Origin: Alphaproteobacteria bacterium
Lineage (GTDB): Bacteria > Pseudomonadota > Alphaproteobacteria > Micavibrionales > Micavibrionaceae
Reading direction: 5' to 3'
Assembly: GCA_002401695.1 (NCBI GenBank)
Contig: NVTV01000001.1
Span: forward strand, 358,501 to 422,500
DNA length: 64,000 nt
Both the position numbers and the translations under genes were made by a program. Shown in pieces: positions 28,894 to 38,171 of the stretch; position 1 is the stretch's first letter; each line of letters opens with the position of its first letter. Below the pieces are notes generated by a model. It had not been told where the DNA came from. It saw only the letters and a list, made by a program, of their open reading frames with translations, and searched no databases.

Positions 28894-29501
28894 TATACGA
28901 CCTCTTTCAAGTTAACTGTATTTTGATTTGAACCTTTTTTTAGTGCTGAACTCAAACGCTCCAGCTTACGGCGGACGGAATCATCAATCATATAAGATCC
29001 GACTGTGACAATCATGCCACCGAGTATTTCCGGCGCGACAACAGTTTCGACCAAAACGTCGGAACCAATCGCACTGGATATTTTCTTTTGAAAATCTTTT
29101 TCTTGTGTCGCTGTCAATTTTTGCGCCGTTTGCACACGCACAGAAACCTCACCGGAGCGTGCAGACACTAACTTATTATAAACCTTAATAACCCCGACAA
29201 GAGCATTTAAACGGCGATTTTTCACAAGCACGCCAAGAAAGTTTTTTGTAAGTTTTTGTAATTTTGCTTTCGCCGCAATGTCATTCATTACTTTTTCTTG
29301 TTTTTGCTGGCTAATCAGCGGCGAAGAAATAACGCGCCCAAGCTCAGGAGAACCAGCAATCATGGCCTCAATATCACGGAGATCTTTTTGGACTTTAGAT
29401 ACGGATTTAGCCTTTTCTGCCAAATCGATAAGGGCACCAGCATAACGCGTCAATACGACAGAAGAGATTGGCTCCGAAGTTTCTGAGGAAGACGATGTCA
29501 A
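28893..29501 (-). CDS. atpH: ATP synthase delta subunit
   Basis: Stator subunit that holds the F1 head to the peripheral stalk (OSCP type). The 202 residues include the N-terminal helical bundle ([21 protein letters not shown]), the [16 protein letters not shown] block and the C-terminal [23 protein letters not shown], all typical. The frame begins at TTG 29501, with AGGG about 10 bases upstream; the first dozen residues ([14 protein letters not shown]) look like a disordered extension. First gene of the operon; F0 genes are not in the window, as usual for Alphaproteobacteria. Confidence 0.95.
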   Translation of the reverse strand: MTSSSSETSEPISSVVLTRYAGALIDLAEKAKSVSKVQKDLRDIEAMIAGSPELGRVISSPLISQQKQEKVMNDIAAKAKLQKLTKNFLGVLVKNRRLNALVGVIKVYNKLVSARSGEVSVRVQTAQKLTATQEKDFQKKISSAIGSDVLVETVVAPEILGGMIVTVGSYMIDDSVRRKLERLSSALKKGSNQNTVNLKEVV

Positions 29502-29674
29502 ATTTCTAGTCCCTTTTCTTTACACTAATAATCGTAGTTTCATTTTTCACATATAAAACTCTGGTGGGAGAATTAGCACACCAAACCTGCGCTGACAAGT
29601 ATCAAGAGCATGCCTTTTGCATTTTTTTTCAAACAACGCATAACGACACATATCCACTATTTGGATATCCCCCC

Positions 29675-30499
29675 TTACGTAAACATATAAATCAAATTGG
29701 ATGGTACATAATGCCAATTCATAAACACGTATTTATCCTGATACAAAACCATAGAAATAGCGCGGAATACCACGATATGTGCGACATATATTTCCAATGT
29801 TCTGCGCCCCATAAACTGTATTACCGCAATAACAGAAGGTGCCATATGATGTGGTGCATCAATATAAACAGCCGGACGAAAATTCCAAAGTGTTACACCT
29901 ACGCCAGCAAGCCCCAAAAACAAAACCAGTGCCTGCGATGGTGAAACCGCAGGTAAATTAATTCCCTCAACCAAAAAGAAAGCAAAAAACGAAATCAACA
30001 CAAATATTTTCACATATTGTGGTTCTATTGTTTGATAAACCTCTTCTTTATTGCGCACAATATAACCAAACAATACAAACAACATAGAAATCGTGCCATA
30101 TTCAAAGAATATAGATGTAGGCAACCCCATGAACAGAATGATAAAAAATATCCCGCGTAATGTGTCAGGAGAATGCAGAGCATTCTTAACCAATCCACCG
30201 CGAAGGTAACGTAAGACAATAATCGTAAAGAGAATATTCAGCGGTAATAAATATTGCCCCGCGACGATACCCGACACGGCGACAATCAAGCCACCTACCC
30301 AAAATCGTTTTGGTAATTCTGTTGTTTTTGCAAAACCAACAAGAAAAAACCATATCGGCACACACAAACGCCCAAATATTCGAAACCACATTTCATCAGG
30401 GTAAAAATGGTGTCCCACATGATCTGTAACCATGAGAATAATCGCCAATGCCTTCAACAAATCATAGGATGTTAGCTCTTTGGGTAACATTTTTCTCAT
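29675..30499 (-). CDS. TraX-family membrane protein
   Basis: A 274-residue integral membrane protein with about eight hydrophobic helices. The N-terminal block LTSYDLLKALAIILMVTDHV, followed by MWFRIFGRLCVPIWFFLVGFA, matches the TraX family (named after the F-pilin N-acetylating protein), which in chromosomes probably contains membrane acyltransferases with other substrates. The conserved D-H pair in VTDHVGHHF is present. No pilin or conjugation gene is nearby, so a pilin-modifying role is unlikely. It lies between atpH and a divergent pair of membrane spermidine-synthase-like genes. Confidence 0.78.
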   Translation of the reverse strand: MRKMLPKELTSYDLLKALAIILMVTDHVGHHFYPDEMWFRIFGRLCVPIWFFLVGFAKTTELPKRFWVGGLIVAVSGIVAGQYLLPLNILFTIIVLRYLRGGLVKNALHSPDTLRGIFFIILFMGLPTSIFFEYGTISMLFVLFGYIVRNKEEVYQTIEPQYVKIFVLISFFAFFLVEGINLPAVSPSQALVLFLGLAGVGVTLWNFRPAVYIDAPHHMAPSVIAVIQFMGRRTLEIYVAHIVVFRAISMVLYQDKYVFMNWHYVPSNLIYMFT

Positions 30500-30586
30500 A
30501 AAACTCTCTTTAACGCTTTAATTTTCAAAAAGAAACATACTATACTACACGCCAAATAGCTTGGAAATAACTTGGATACGGGTTTC

Positions 30587-32023
30587 ATGAAAAGAATAAA
30601 CCATACATTACTACTCTTTACTATCATTGTTATAGAAGGCTACATTGTCCTTGCGACCGAGCTGTTGGCCATACGTCAAACCATCCCTTATATCGGCAGT
30701 GGAACAGACACTGTTTCCATTATTATCGCCGCAGTCCTTATGCCTCTGGCTTTTGGTTATCAATATGGTGGACAATTCAAACCAAGAAAAATATTTGGAC
30801 ATTATGTCACTATACGTAAAAAACTCGTCCTCAACATACTGATCGCTTCATCAATTTTATTAATCGGTATGTCCTATAAATATATGAAGATGTTTTTTGT
30901 CTGGCTACCGCAAATCGGTATTGAAGACAGACTGGCTCAAACATTTGTCTATTCCGCCCTATTCTTGGTCTTGCCTGTCTATCTATTGGGACAGACAGTC
31001 CCGCTGGTCAGCAACTTCTTCTCCAAAGAAAAACTATCGCAAATCACTGGGAAAATGTTGTTCTTCTCTACTGTTGGATCATTTCTGGGGGCCATTCTCT
31101 CAACACTGGTTTTAATGTCGACCATCGGCGTTCACCATACAGTAACCCTGAACTTTGTCTTGCTGGCCATGCTCGTAATTCTGTTGAGCAAAAATAAAAA
31201 ATCAATCGCCGTGATATATAGCATCCTCATCGCCCTGCTCGCGATGAGCTTTAATTCCAACGCCCTATTAAGAAAAGATCATGTAAAGAAGAATAACCAA
31301 TACAGCCTGATTGCCGCCGGAACTCTCACAAACGATAACCGCCTTTTGAAAATTAACAACAATTACTCTTCTCAATATAATGATGCCGATGATAAATTAG
31401 AATATATAGAATTCGTAGAACGCGTTGCCATCGCGCCCATTGCAGGAGCAAATCCCCCGCGTGATATTCTTGTTATTGGCGCTGGCGGGTTTACCTTCGG
31501 CCATGATGATACAAACAACTTGTACACATATGTCGATATCAACAAAGATTTGAAAGCCATTGCCGAACAGTACATTCTAAAAGAACCTATCGGAAAAAAC
31601 AAAAAATTTGCCCCCCTTCCTGTACGCGCCTTTTTAAATAATACGGATAAGACATACGACGTTATTTTCATTGATGCCTATCTAGGTGGAGCCAGCGTTC
31701 CTGAACATCTGGTCACGCAAGAATTTTTCCAACAGGTCAAAGCACACCTAAAGAACGATGCCGTTTTGATAACAAACTTAATTTTGTCGCCTCATTTCAA
31801 CAACAAATTCACACGCAATATTGACAACACCCTTCGCTCTGTCTTCCCGCATGTTTCACGCCATATCATCGGCGAAAACTATCAGCTATGGGATGACAGC
31901 ACTACGGCAATGGCCAATACGATATATATGTATCGTCATGAAGACAATTATAACGCGGGGCATATCTATACAGACAACAAGAACACTGTTTTCTACGATA
32001 AACCCAAAAAGCTAACCCCGTAA
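30587..32023 (+). CDS. membrane-bound spermidine synthase-like protein, copy 1
   Basis: From the ATG at 30587 it encodes 478 residues. The first half has seven or eight membrane helices (LFTIIVIEGYIVLATELLAI, then VSIIIAAVLMPLAFGY and YLLGQTVPLVSNFFS); the second half is a class I methyltransferase/spermidine-synthase-like domain: DILVIGAGGFTFGHDD binds the nucleotide-type cofactor, DVIFIDAYLGGASVPEHLVT is the acidic post-strand-4 region. Such membrane aminopropyltransferase-like proteins are widespread but functionally obscure. The usual SpeE GGGxG and substrate Asp positions are altered, so polyamine synthesis is not implied. A very similar copy follows 46 bases later. Confidence 0.82.
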   Translation: MKRINHTLLLFTIIVIEGYIVLATELLAIRQTIPYIGSGTDTVSIIIAAVLMPLAFGYQYGGQFKPRKIFGHYVTIRKKLVLNILIASSILLIGMSYKYMKMFFVWLPQIGIEDRLAQTFVYSALFLVLPVYLLGQTVPLVSNFFSKEKLSQITGKMLFFSTVGSFLGAILSTLVLMSTIGVHHTVTLNFVLLAMLVILLSKNKKSIAVIYSILIALLAMSFNSNALLRKDHVKKNNQYSLIAAGTLTNDNRLLKINNNYSSQYNDADDKLEYIEFVERVAIAPIAGANPPRDILVIGAGGFTFGHDDTNNLYTYVDINKDLKAIAEQYILKEPIGKNKKFAPLPVRAFLNNTDKTYDVIFIDAYLGGASVPEHLVTQEFFQQVKAHLKNDAVLITNLILSPHFNNKFTRNIDNTLRSVFPHVSRHIIGENYQLWDDSTTAMANTIYMYRHEDNYNAGHIYTDNKNTVFYDKPKKLTP

Positions 32024-32069
32024 GATTATAGACAAAGAAATAACAAAACGATTTAAAACGGACACATTA

Positions 32070-33476
32070 ATGACAAAACTAAATAACACTTATTTTCTAT
32101 TCATTATTATAGCACTCGAAGGGTATATCATCTTATCTGCCGAACTATTGGCCATACGCCAAACCATTCCATTTGTCGGGAACGGAACAGATTCCGTGTC
32201 AATAATAATCGCCGCAGTTCTTATGCCCCTTGCCTTTGGTTATCATGCCGGAGGACAATTCAAGCTCAAAAACTCAAAAGGGAAATTCTGTAGCATCAGA
32301 AAAAAACTACTCTCCAATATTGTCATCGCCAGCGCATTCCTCTTCCCTGCCCTAAGCTATTTTATATTTCAATTCTTCTTTATGGGGCTGGAAGAAATGG
32401 GTGTCGAAAATAACCTCGCCAAAGTTACGATATACTGCCTTGTCTTTCTTGTAACACCCATATATTTGCTTGGCCAAACGATCCCTCTGGTCAGTAATTA
32501 TTTTTCGAAATCAAAACTTTCAACAATCACCGGACGGATGCTGTTTATCTCAACAATGGGCTCTTTTACAGGATCCCTCTTAACCACATTAATTCTCATG
32601 GGAACCATTGGCGTTCATCATACAGTAACCCTGCTTTTTGTTATGCTGCTTATTCTGGTTCTTATACTAGGAAAAAAACAAACACGTGATACGACGATGA
32701 TGATGCTCGCCATTCTTGGCTTTTCTGCAATGCTAAACTCTCAAGGGGTAATGGAAATACTTCATATCGTAAAAAATAATAAATACAGCACCATAATGAT
32801 TATAGAGAGTGAAGATGATGGTGGCGCGCCCCATTTATTCATCAATAATAATGATTCCTCTATGTATTCCAAAGATGGTAGAAAGCATGAATATGTTGAA
32901 TTTGGTGAACGCATTGTCATTAAATCAATTCCCAAAAATGCACCACCAAAAGATATCTTGATTATAGGCGCAGGCGGTTTTACATTCGGACACAACGATC
33001 TAAAGAATAACTATATATATATCGACATAGATAAAGACTTGAAAGAAATCTCCGAAAAGTACCTACTAAAGGAAAAGCTACAGAAGAATAAAACATTCTA
33101 CCCCATTCCCGCACGGGCTTACCTTGCCAGAACAGATAAGAAATTTGATATCATCCTTCTTGATGCCTATCTTGGCGGCCTCAGCATTCCGGAACACCTT
33201 GTCACACAAGAGTTTTTCTTTGAAATAAAAAGTCACTTAAATGATGAAGCCATTTTGATTGCAAACTTTATTGTTTCCCCTAATTTCAACAATTTATTTA
33301 CGAAAAATATTGATAATACAATGCGCTCTGTATTTCCGTATTTATCACGCCGCACCCCAAATGACAGACTAAATATGTGGTCAAAAAGCCCAACAGAAAG
33401 TGCCAATTATATGTACATATACAAACACTATGACGGTATTGAGGCGGGCGCAATATACAAAGACAACATTGAATAA
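32070..33476 (+). CDS. membrane-bound spermidine synthase-like protein, copy 2
   Basis: A 468-residue paralogue of the preceding gene. The two align over the full length; by eye over half of the residues agree, with blocks such as ELLAIRQTIP, VSIIIAAVLMPLAFGY, TIGVHHTVTL, VIKSIPKNAPPKDILIIGAGGF-type and HLVTQEFF nearly identical. The N-terminal half has membrane helices, the C-terminal half the SpeE-like domain (DILIIGAGGFTFGHNDL; DIILLDAYLGGLSIPEHLVT). Local tandem duplication is the simplest origin; divergence suggests it is old. A fatty acid hydroxylase gene starts 20 bases after the stop, so these may form an operon. Confidence 0.82.
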   Translation: MTKLNNTYFLFIIIALEGYIILSAELLAIRQTIPFVGNGTDSVSIIIAAVLMPLAFGYHAGGQFKLKNSKGKFCSIRKKLLSNIVIASAFLFPALSYFIFQFFFMGLEEMGVENNLAKVTIYCLVFLVTPIYLLGQTIPLVSNYFSKSKLSTITGRMLFISTMGSFTGSLLTTLILMGTIGVHHTVTLLFVMLLILVLILGKKQTRDTTMMMLAILGFSAMLNSQGVMEILHIVKNNKYSTIMIIESEDDGGAPHLFINNNDSSMYSKDGRKHEYVEFGERIVIKSIPKNAPPKDILIIGAGGFTFGHNDLKNNYIYIDIDKDLKEISEKYLLKEKLQKNKTFYPIPARAYLARTDKKFDIILLDAYLGGLSIPEHLVTQEFFFEIKSHLNDEAILIANFIVSPNFNNLFTKNIDNTMRSVFPYLSRRTPNDRLNMWSKSPTESANYMYIYKHYDGIEAGAIYKDNIE

Positions 33477-33496
33477 AATCAGGATTAAGATAGCAC

Positions 33497-34333
33497 ATGG
33501 ATATATTTACAGATTTTTCTTATGAACCTCTCCCCAGCCTGATTGAAATCATTATTTTTGGCGTTATTTTTACACTCATAGAACGCCTGAAACCAGCCGA
33601 AAAAAACACGGGTATTTTCAAGGATGACATGAAAAATGAAGTTCTTTTAGCTCTCACGAACCTATTTTTCTTTGCGCCTCTGATGGCATTAATAGCGGCA
33701 CTATTTGTCAACATCACACTGGCACCACTGATAACAGAGCAACTATTCGATAAACAAATACAATCCCTACCCATCATGCTACAGGTCATATTTGGCGCTG
33801 TTTTACTGGATTTTTCAACATATTGGCGTCACCGTTTTACCCACTTTTATATGTGGTCGTACCACTCCGTTCACCACAGTGCGACACAAATAACATGGAT
33901 CACTGGCTTTCGCCTGCATCCCATAGATATCTTCGTCGCAACAATGATCGACAGTACAGTCCTTTATATCTTCGGCTTTACAGGGATTGGTTTTGTCGGC
34001 GCGATCATCATTGTCAAAATGATGAATTATATAACGCATATGAATTATGACCTAAAATTTGATAAGCCCTTACGCTATATTTTTGCTTCACCGCATTATC
34101 ACCGTTGGCATCATGCCACCGTTGCCAGTGCCTATAACAAGAATTTTTGCGGCACATTTCCGTTTATCGATCTTATATTCGGCTCTTATTACCATCCTGA
34201 AGAATTACCCTCCGGCATGGGGTTATCACCGGCGGAACAAAAAAACTTCCCTAAGCAAAACTTTATCGGCTGGCTGACCTATCCGTTTAAACGCACAATA
34301 AAAATATGGAAAAAGAAACGCACAAAAACATAA
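33497..34333 (+). CDS. sterol desaturase / fatty acid hydroxylase family protein
   Basis: A 278-residue integral membrane di-iron enzyme that hydroxylates or desaturates lipid chains. The histidine clusters are all visible: YWRHRFTHFYMWSYHSVHHS (H-x3-H and H-x2-HH types, about residues 110-130) and SPHYHRWHHAT (about 198-208), plus NYITHMNYD between them. Four membrane segments frame the clusters. The substrate is unknown. It follows the two spermidine-synthase-like genes closely and ends against hairpin element B, opposite priA. Confidence 0.88.
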   Translation: MDIFTDFSYEPLPSLIEIIIFGVIFTLIERLKPAEKNTGIFKDDMKNEVLLALTNLFFFAPLMALIAALFVNITLAPLITEQLFDKQIQSLPIMLQVIFGAVLLDFSTYWRHRFTHFYMWSYHSVHHSATQITWITGFRLHPIDIFVATMIDSTVLYIFGFTGIGFVGAIIIVKMMNYITHMNYDLKFDKPLRYIFASPHYHRWHHATVASAYNKNFCGTFPFIDLIFGSYYHPEELPSGMGLSPAEQKNFPKQNFIGWLTYPFKRTIKIWKKKRTKT

Positions 34334-34430
34334 CTTTCCTAATTTATTTTTACACAAGATATGAGGAGCGAAGCGTATAAACTTATACGTAAGACGACGA
34401 ATAACGAAGTGTAAGAATATAGTAGGAAAG
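34334..34430. repeat. long imperfect hairpin element B
   Basis: Fills the whole space between the stop codons of the hydroxylase gene and priA. The outer arms pair over about 22 bases with three mismatches (CTTTCCTA at 34334 with TAGGAAAG at 34423, TTACAC with GTGTAA). The core holds GCGTATAA-AC-TTATACGT, a near-perfect small palindrome, and ACGAATAACG. The core matches elements C and D closely, the arms do not. No T-run is present on either side. Confidence 0.82.
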
Positions 34431-36698
34431 CTAGAGAAAACTCTGTGGATCGATATCGATGTAGACCCGCACTGTTGATGGCGTTTTTACGCCGTTAACC
34501 CAATGCGCCACGGTTTTCTGGATGTTAATCGCCTTATCCGCACGCACCAATAAACGATACCGATAACGCCCGCGCAAACGTGCCAAAGGCGCAGGCGCAG
34601 GGCCAAGCGTTTGTATGCGCAAACCGTCCTCCGTCACACCTTGCGGCGATGTTTTACCCAAGGCTTTAGCCACATCAAGAACAAGGCTTGCTTCGCGCCC
34701 TGCAATAATAATAGCGCACAAACGGCTGTAAGGCGGCATATTAGCAGCCTCACGCTCCGCCGCTTCCACGCTTAAGAATTCATCACGCCCGCCATTATGC
34801 GAGGACGCGGCCATGGCCTTCATAATCCGATGATCCGGCATCCAGCTTTGCAGCAGCACATGCCCTTTTTTCTGCTCTCGCCCTGCGCGCCCTGCCACTT
34901 GATGCAACATTTGATAAGTACGCTCCGCCGCGCGTAAATCACCGCCCTTTAACCCAAGATCGGCATCAATCACACCAACAAAAGTCAGGTTCGGAAAATG
35001 ATGACCCTTCGCGATAATCTGCGTCCCGATAACGATATCCACCTCGCCCGCAATAATCTCGTCCAGCATCGCCTTCAGCTCTTCATTACTCTCCGCCGTA
35101 TCACTGGCTAAAATCATAATTCGTGCATCAGGGAAGTTTCGTTTGGCCTCCTCGAAAATACGCTCCACCCCTGGCCCACACGCGGCAAGGCTATCCATAT
35201 CGTCACATTCAGGGCAATTCTTCGGCACAGCCGCACGGAACCCGCAATGGTGACAATGCAACGCCCCACTGCTTTTATGCTCCACCAGCCAAGCCGTACA
35301 ACGCGGACATTCAAACCGATGCCCACAAGTGCGGCATAAGGTCAGCGGCGCATAGCCACGGCGATTCAAGAACAACAAAGATTGCTCCCCCGCATCCAAG
35401 GCATTTTGCACCGCCTCAATCACTGCAGAGGATAAGAAGCACTGACGATCCGGCTTATCTGCGCGCAAATCCACCACCGATATATCGGGCAATACCGCTC
35501 CGCCATAACGACTTTCAAGAATTAAATGCTTGTACCGCCCTGTGCCCAACGGCTCTTCCCACGCATTCATCATAGTTTCCAATGACGGCGTTGCAGAGGC
35601 AAGGCACACAGGAATCTTCCCCAAGTGCGCCCGCACCACCGCCATATCCCGCGCATTATAAATCACGCCATCTTCCTGCTTATAGGCAGAGTCATGCTCC
35701 TCATCCACAATAATCAGGCCAAGGTTTTTATACGGCAAGAACAAAGCCGAGCGCGCACCAACCACCACGCGGCTATCACCTTGCGCCACGCCACGCCACG
35801 CGGTACGCCGCTGCGCAGGTGTTAAATGTGAATGCCACAGAGCAGGCGCGCAGCCAAAACGCGATTTAAAGCGCTTCAAAAATGCATTAGACAGCGCAAT
35901 TTCAGGCAACAGAATAACCACTTGCTGCCCCTGCTTTAACGCTTCGGCGACGGCTTCGAAATAGACCTCGGTTTTACCCGCGCCCGTCACACCATCCAGC
36001 AAAGATGCACTGTACTTACCCGCACGCACATCCGCGCACAGCTCATCCGCGACCACGCGCTGATCTTCTGATAAATCCGCACCGCTATTCTCGTAATCAG
36101 GATAAAGGCACGGCGCGGGGTTATAAACGCTGACCTCTTCCAACATATCCTTATCCGCCATCCCCTTAACCACCGCAGCAGAACACCCCGCCATATCCGC
36201 CAGTTCAGAAGCAATGCGAGTCTTACCATCAGCAACCACAGCCAACACGCTCTGGCGTTGCGCGGATAGGCCTTTGGCTGGCGCGACATATTCTGCATTA
36301 CACCGAAACCCGCGCGCAGGCTTTGGCGGGGTTAAACCCGCAGGCGCGCTGAGTGACATTTTCAGCACAGACCCAAGCGCACTAAGCGTATAGCCAGCCA
36401 CCCAATCAATAAAATTACGGTGTTCTTGCGGCATTGGATCTAAATCATATTTCGATATAATAGATTTCAGCTTCTTCGGCTTAACATCGCCCGAAGCCTC
36501 GCCCCAGACAACACCCGATATCTCGCGATTCCCCAATGGCACGCACACATAATCCCCCGCGCCGACGGATATATTCGGCGGTACAGCGTAATCATAGGCC
36601 TTATCCACCGGATACGGCACAAGCACCCGCATAACCTGCCCACCTATCGGCGGCTCAGACGTACGTGACTCTTCTTCGAAAAATGATCCTTGATCCAT
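34431..36698 (-). CDS. priA: primosomal protein N' (replication restart helicase)
   Basis: Reloads the replicative helicase at stalled forks. The 755 residues contain the N-terminal DNA-binding 3'BD (VLVPYPVDKAYDYAVPP), Walker A GVTGAGKTEVYFEAV (about residues 238-252), DEEH box IIVDEEHDSAYKQ, and the eight-Cys zinc region between helicase motifs (CRTCGHRFECPRC; CHHCGF; NCPEC). C-terminal motif VI is HQVAGRAGREQKKG. Length is normal. In many Alphaproteobacteria priA lies between a small transaldolase and atpH, and here the order is kept, but with 5 kb of membrane genes inserted between priA and atpH. Confidence 0.97.
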   Translation of the reverse strand: MDQGSFFEEESRTSEPPIGGQVMRVLVPYPVDKAYDYAVPPNISVGAGDYVCVPLGNREISGVVWGEASGDVKPKKLKSIISKYDLDPMPQEHRNFIDWVAGYTLSALGSVLKMSLSAPAGLTPPKPARGFRCNAEYVAPAKGLSAQRQSVLAVVADGKTRIASELADMAGCSAAVVKGMADKDMLEEVSVYNPAPCLYPDYENSGADLSEDQRVVADELCADVRAGKYSASLLDGVTGAGKTEVYFEAVAEALKQGQQVVILLPEIALSNAFLKRFKSRFGCAPALWHSHLTPAQRRTAWRGVAQGDSRVVVGARSALFLPYKNLGLIIVDEEHDSAYKQEDGVIYNARDMAVVRAHLGKIPVCLASATPSLETMMNAWEEPLGTGRYKHLILESRYGGAVLPDISVVDLRADKPDRQCFLSSAVIEAVQNALDAGEQSLLFLNRRGYAPLTLCRTCGHRFECPRCTAWLVEHKSSGALHCHHCGFRAAVPKNCPECDDMDSLAACGPGVERIFEEAKRNFPDARIMILASDTAESNEELKAMLDEIIAGEVDIVIGTQIIAKGHHFPNLTFVGVIDADLGLKGGDLRAAERTYQMLHQVAGRAGREQKKGHVLLQSWMPDHRIMKAMAASSHNGGRDEFLSVEAAEREAANMPPYSRLCAIIIAGREASLVLDVAKALGKTSPQGVTEDGLRIQTLGPAPAPLARLRGRYRYRLLVRADKAINIQKTVAHWVNGVKTPSTVRVYIDIDPQSFL

Positions 36699-36800
36699 AA
36701 TATCTATATAACATCTTGATCGGAATAGACCTATCCCTTTAGGAAATTTGCTTTTGGAATAAAAAAATCGTAAAATGACCGCAAATAATGGGGTGATAAA

Positions 36801-37283
36801 ATGATATCAATTACAAATTTAATCAGTGACGCGTGTAAAGTCGCTTTCGGACATGATGGTAAGCATGACAATGACACAAATGCGCCAACGCCTACCTATA
36901 GCAAAACGCATGTTGAGGCAGGCCTAATGCATATGGCAAAAATCTACGAATCAACGCCTAAAATTCAAACCGCACATCATAACGTATTTAGAGAATTAGA
37001 GATCAAAGACACTCTGGATTATGATGATATTCAAGACTTGGTTATCAAAATACTGGATTATATGGATGCCCACAACATACAACTGCCGGAAGATCGTATA
37101 TCAAACAATTACCGCGCAGAACTAACAACAAACACCATCATATCCGGTATTGAAAAGAACAGTTTTGATCAACTTCTGATGGATTCACTGCGCTTTGGTA
37201 ATTTAAGTGACACAGACGCTAAACCTTATTTTGGCGCCCCAAGAATTGTTGTCGATAATACAAACCCTCCCGAAAACAGTTAA
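36801..37283 (+). CDS. hypothetical protein
   Basis: A 160-residue soluble protein, no signal peptide, unrecognised. It looks helical, with an acidic centre (KDTLDYDDIQDLVIKILDYM) and a His-rich N-terminal part (GHDGKHDNDTNAPT). GGGGTGATAAA precedes the ATG at good spacing. It separates priA and tal, which are neighbours in related genomes. Hairpin element C begins 69 bases after its stop codon. Confidence 0.65.
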   Translation: MISITNLISDACKVAFGHDGKHDNDTNAPTPTYSKTHVEAGLMHMAKIYESTPKIQTAHHNVFRELEIKDTLDYDDIQDLVIKILDYMDAHNIQLPEDRISNNYRAELTTNTIISGIEKNSFDQLLMDSLRFGNLSDTDAKPYFGAPRIVVDNTNPPENS

Positions 37284-37351
37284 TCTTGGCGAAAGCCTCT
37301 TGTCCTGATATGTGAAACGCTTTACGTTAAGCGCACATATTGCACATATCG

Positions 37352-37462
37352 CAATATAGTCATTCATATCTTTGGCTGGACAAGGCATGAGTGAAGCAGC
37401 GTAATCTTATACGTAATAAGCGAATAACGATGCTCCAGATAAAGATAGGACTGACTATAATG
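37352..37462. repeat. long imperfect hairpin element C, overlapping the tal start
   Basis: Outer arms 37352-37380 and 37434-37462 pair at 24 of 29 positions (blocks TATAGTCA/TGACTATA, TATCTTT/AAAGATA and CTGGA/TCCAG). The inner core GCATGAGTGAAG, GCGTAAT-C-TTATACGT and GCGAATAACGATGC agrees closely with elements B and D. The right arm includes the AGGA ribosome-binding site and the ATG of tal, so in an RNA that contains the whole element the start of tal would be base-paired. Confidence 0.82.
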
Positions 37463-38116
37463 AAGTTTTTTGCCGACACATCCGACATTGATGAAATCAA
37501 AGCTCTTATTCCAACAGGTTTACTTGACGGGGTTACAACAAACCCATCTATCATCGCCAAATCAGGACGCGAATTCCTTCCCCTTATCAAGGAAATCACC
37601 GAAATCGTCGCAGGCCCCGTCAGCGCGGAAGTCGCAGCGACGGACTATGAAACCATGCGCAAAGAAGCCGAAGTTCTACGAAAAATCGCCGATAACGTTG
37701 CGGTAAAAGTGCCTTTAACACCAGACGGCTTACGCGTCTGTAAAGAGCTATCCGATGACGGCACAATGGTTAATGTAACGCTCTGTTTTTCTGCCGGACA
37801 AGCTATTCTAGCCGCCAAAGCAGGTGCGACATTCATCTCGCCATTCATTGGACGTCTAGATGACCTTAGCCAACAAGGTTTGGATCTGATTTCTGACATT
37901 TGCCGCATTTACGATAACTATCCGCAGTTCGATACAGAAGTGCTGGTTGCCTCCGTCCGTAACCCGATGCACATTATCGAAAGCGCAAAAATGGGCGCGC
38001 ACGTAATGACTGCACCACCAAAAGTCATAAACCAGCTTTTCAATCATCCTTTAACCGAAAGTGGCCTCGCCGCGTTTGTTAAAGATTGGGAAAAAACAGG
38101 GCAAAGCATCCTCTAG
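37460..38116 (+). CDS. tal: transaldolase / fructose-6-phosphate aldolase-like protein
   Basis: A 218-residue member of the small transaldolase family (subfamily 3, including FSA), which moves dihydroxyacetone units between sugar phosphates. [28 protein letters not shown] and [11 protein letters not shown] (Schiff-base Lys 83) are standard, as is [17 protein letters not shown]. The ATG at 37460 is chosen over upstream frames because it begins with the family's universal MKFF N-terminus and AGGA lies about 9 bases before it. Both lie in the right arm of hairpin C. Whether it works as transaldolase or as FSA cannot be told from sequence alone. Confidence 0.93.
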   Translation: MKFFADTSDIDEIKALIPTGLLDGVTTNPSIIAKSGREFLPLIKEITEIVAGPVSAEVAATDYETMRKEAEVLRKIADNVAVKVPLTPDGLRVCKELSDDGTMVNVTLCFSAGQAILAAKAGATFISPFIGRLDDLSQQGLDLISDICRIYDNYPQFDTEVLVASVRNPMHIIESAKMGAHVMTAPPKVINQLFNHPLTESGLAAFVKDWEKTGQSIL

Positions 38117-38171
38117 TACTCCCTCTATTATCGTACTGTATTCTACCGCTTTCCTGTGGTAGAATATTTCC

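Noticed and set aside
29675-30499. TraX-like gene as sign of a conjugative element
   Set aside because: Chromosomal TraX-family proteins are common outside conjugation loci and no tra, pilin or relaxase gene is present.
30572-30586. TTG start of the first spermidine-synthase-like gene
   Set aside because: ATG 30587 with GGATACGGG upstream is more plausible and matches the start of the paralogue.
37391-37459. Longer N-terminus of transaldolase
   Set aside because: The extra 23 residues are encoded by hairpin C and the family begins MKFFADT.
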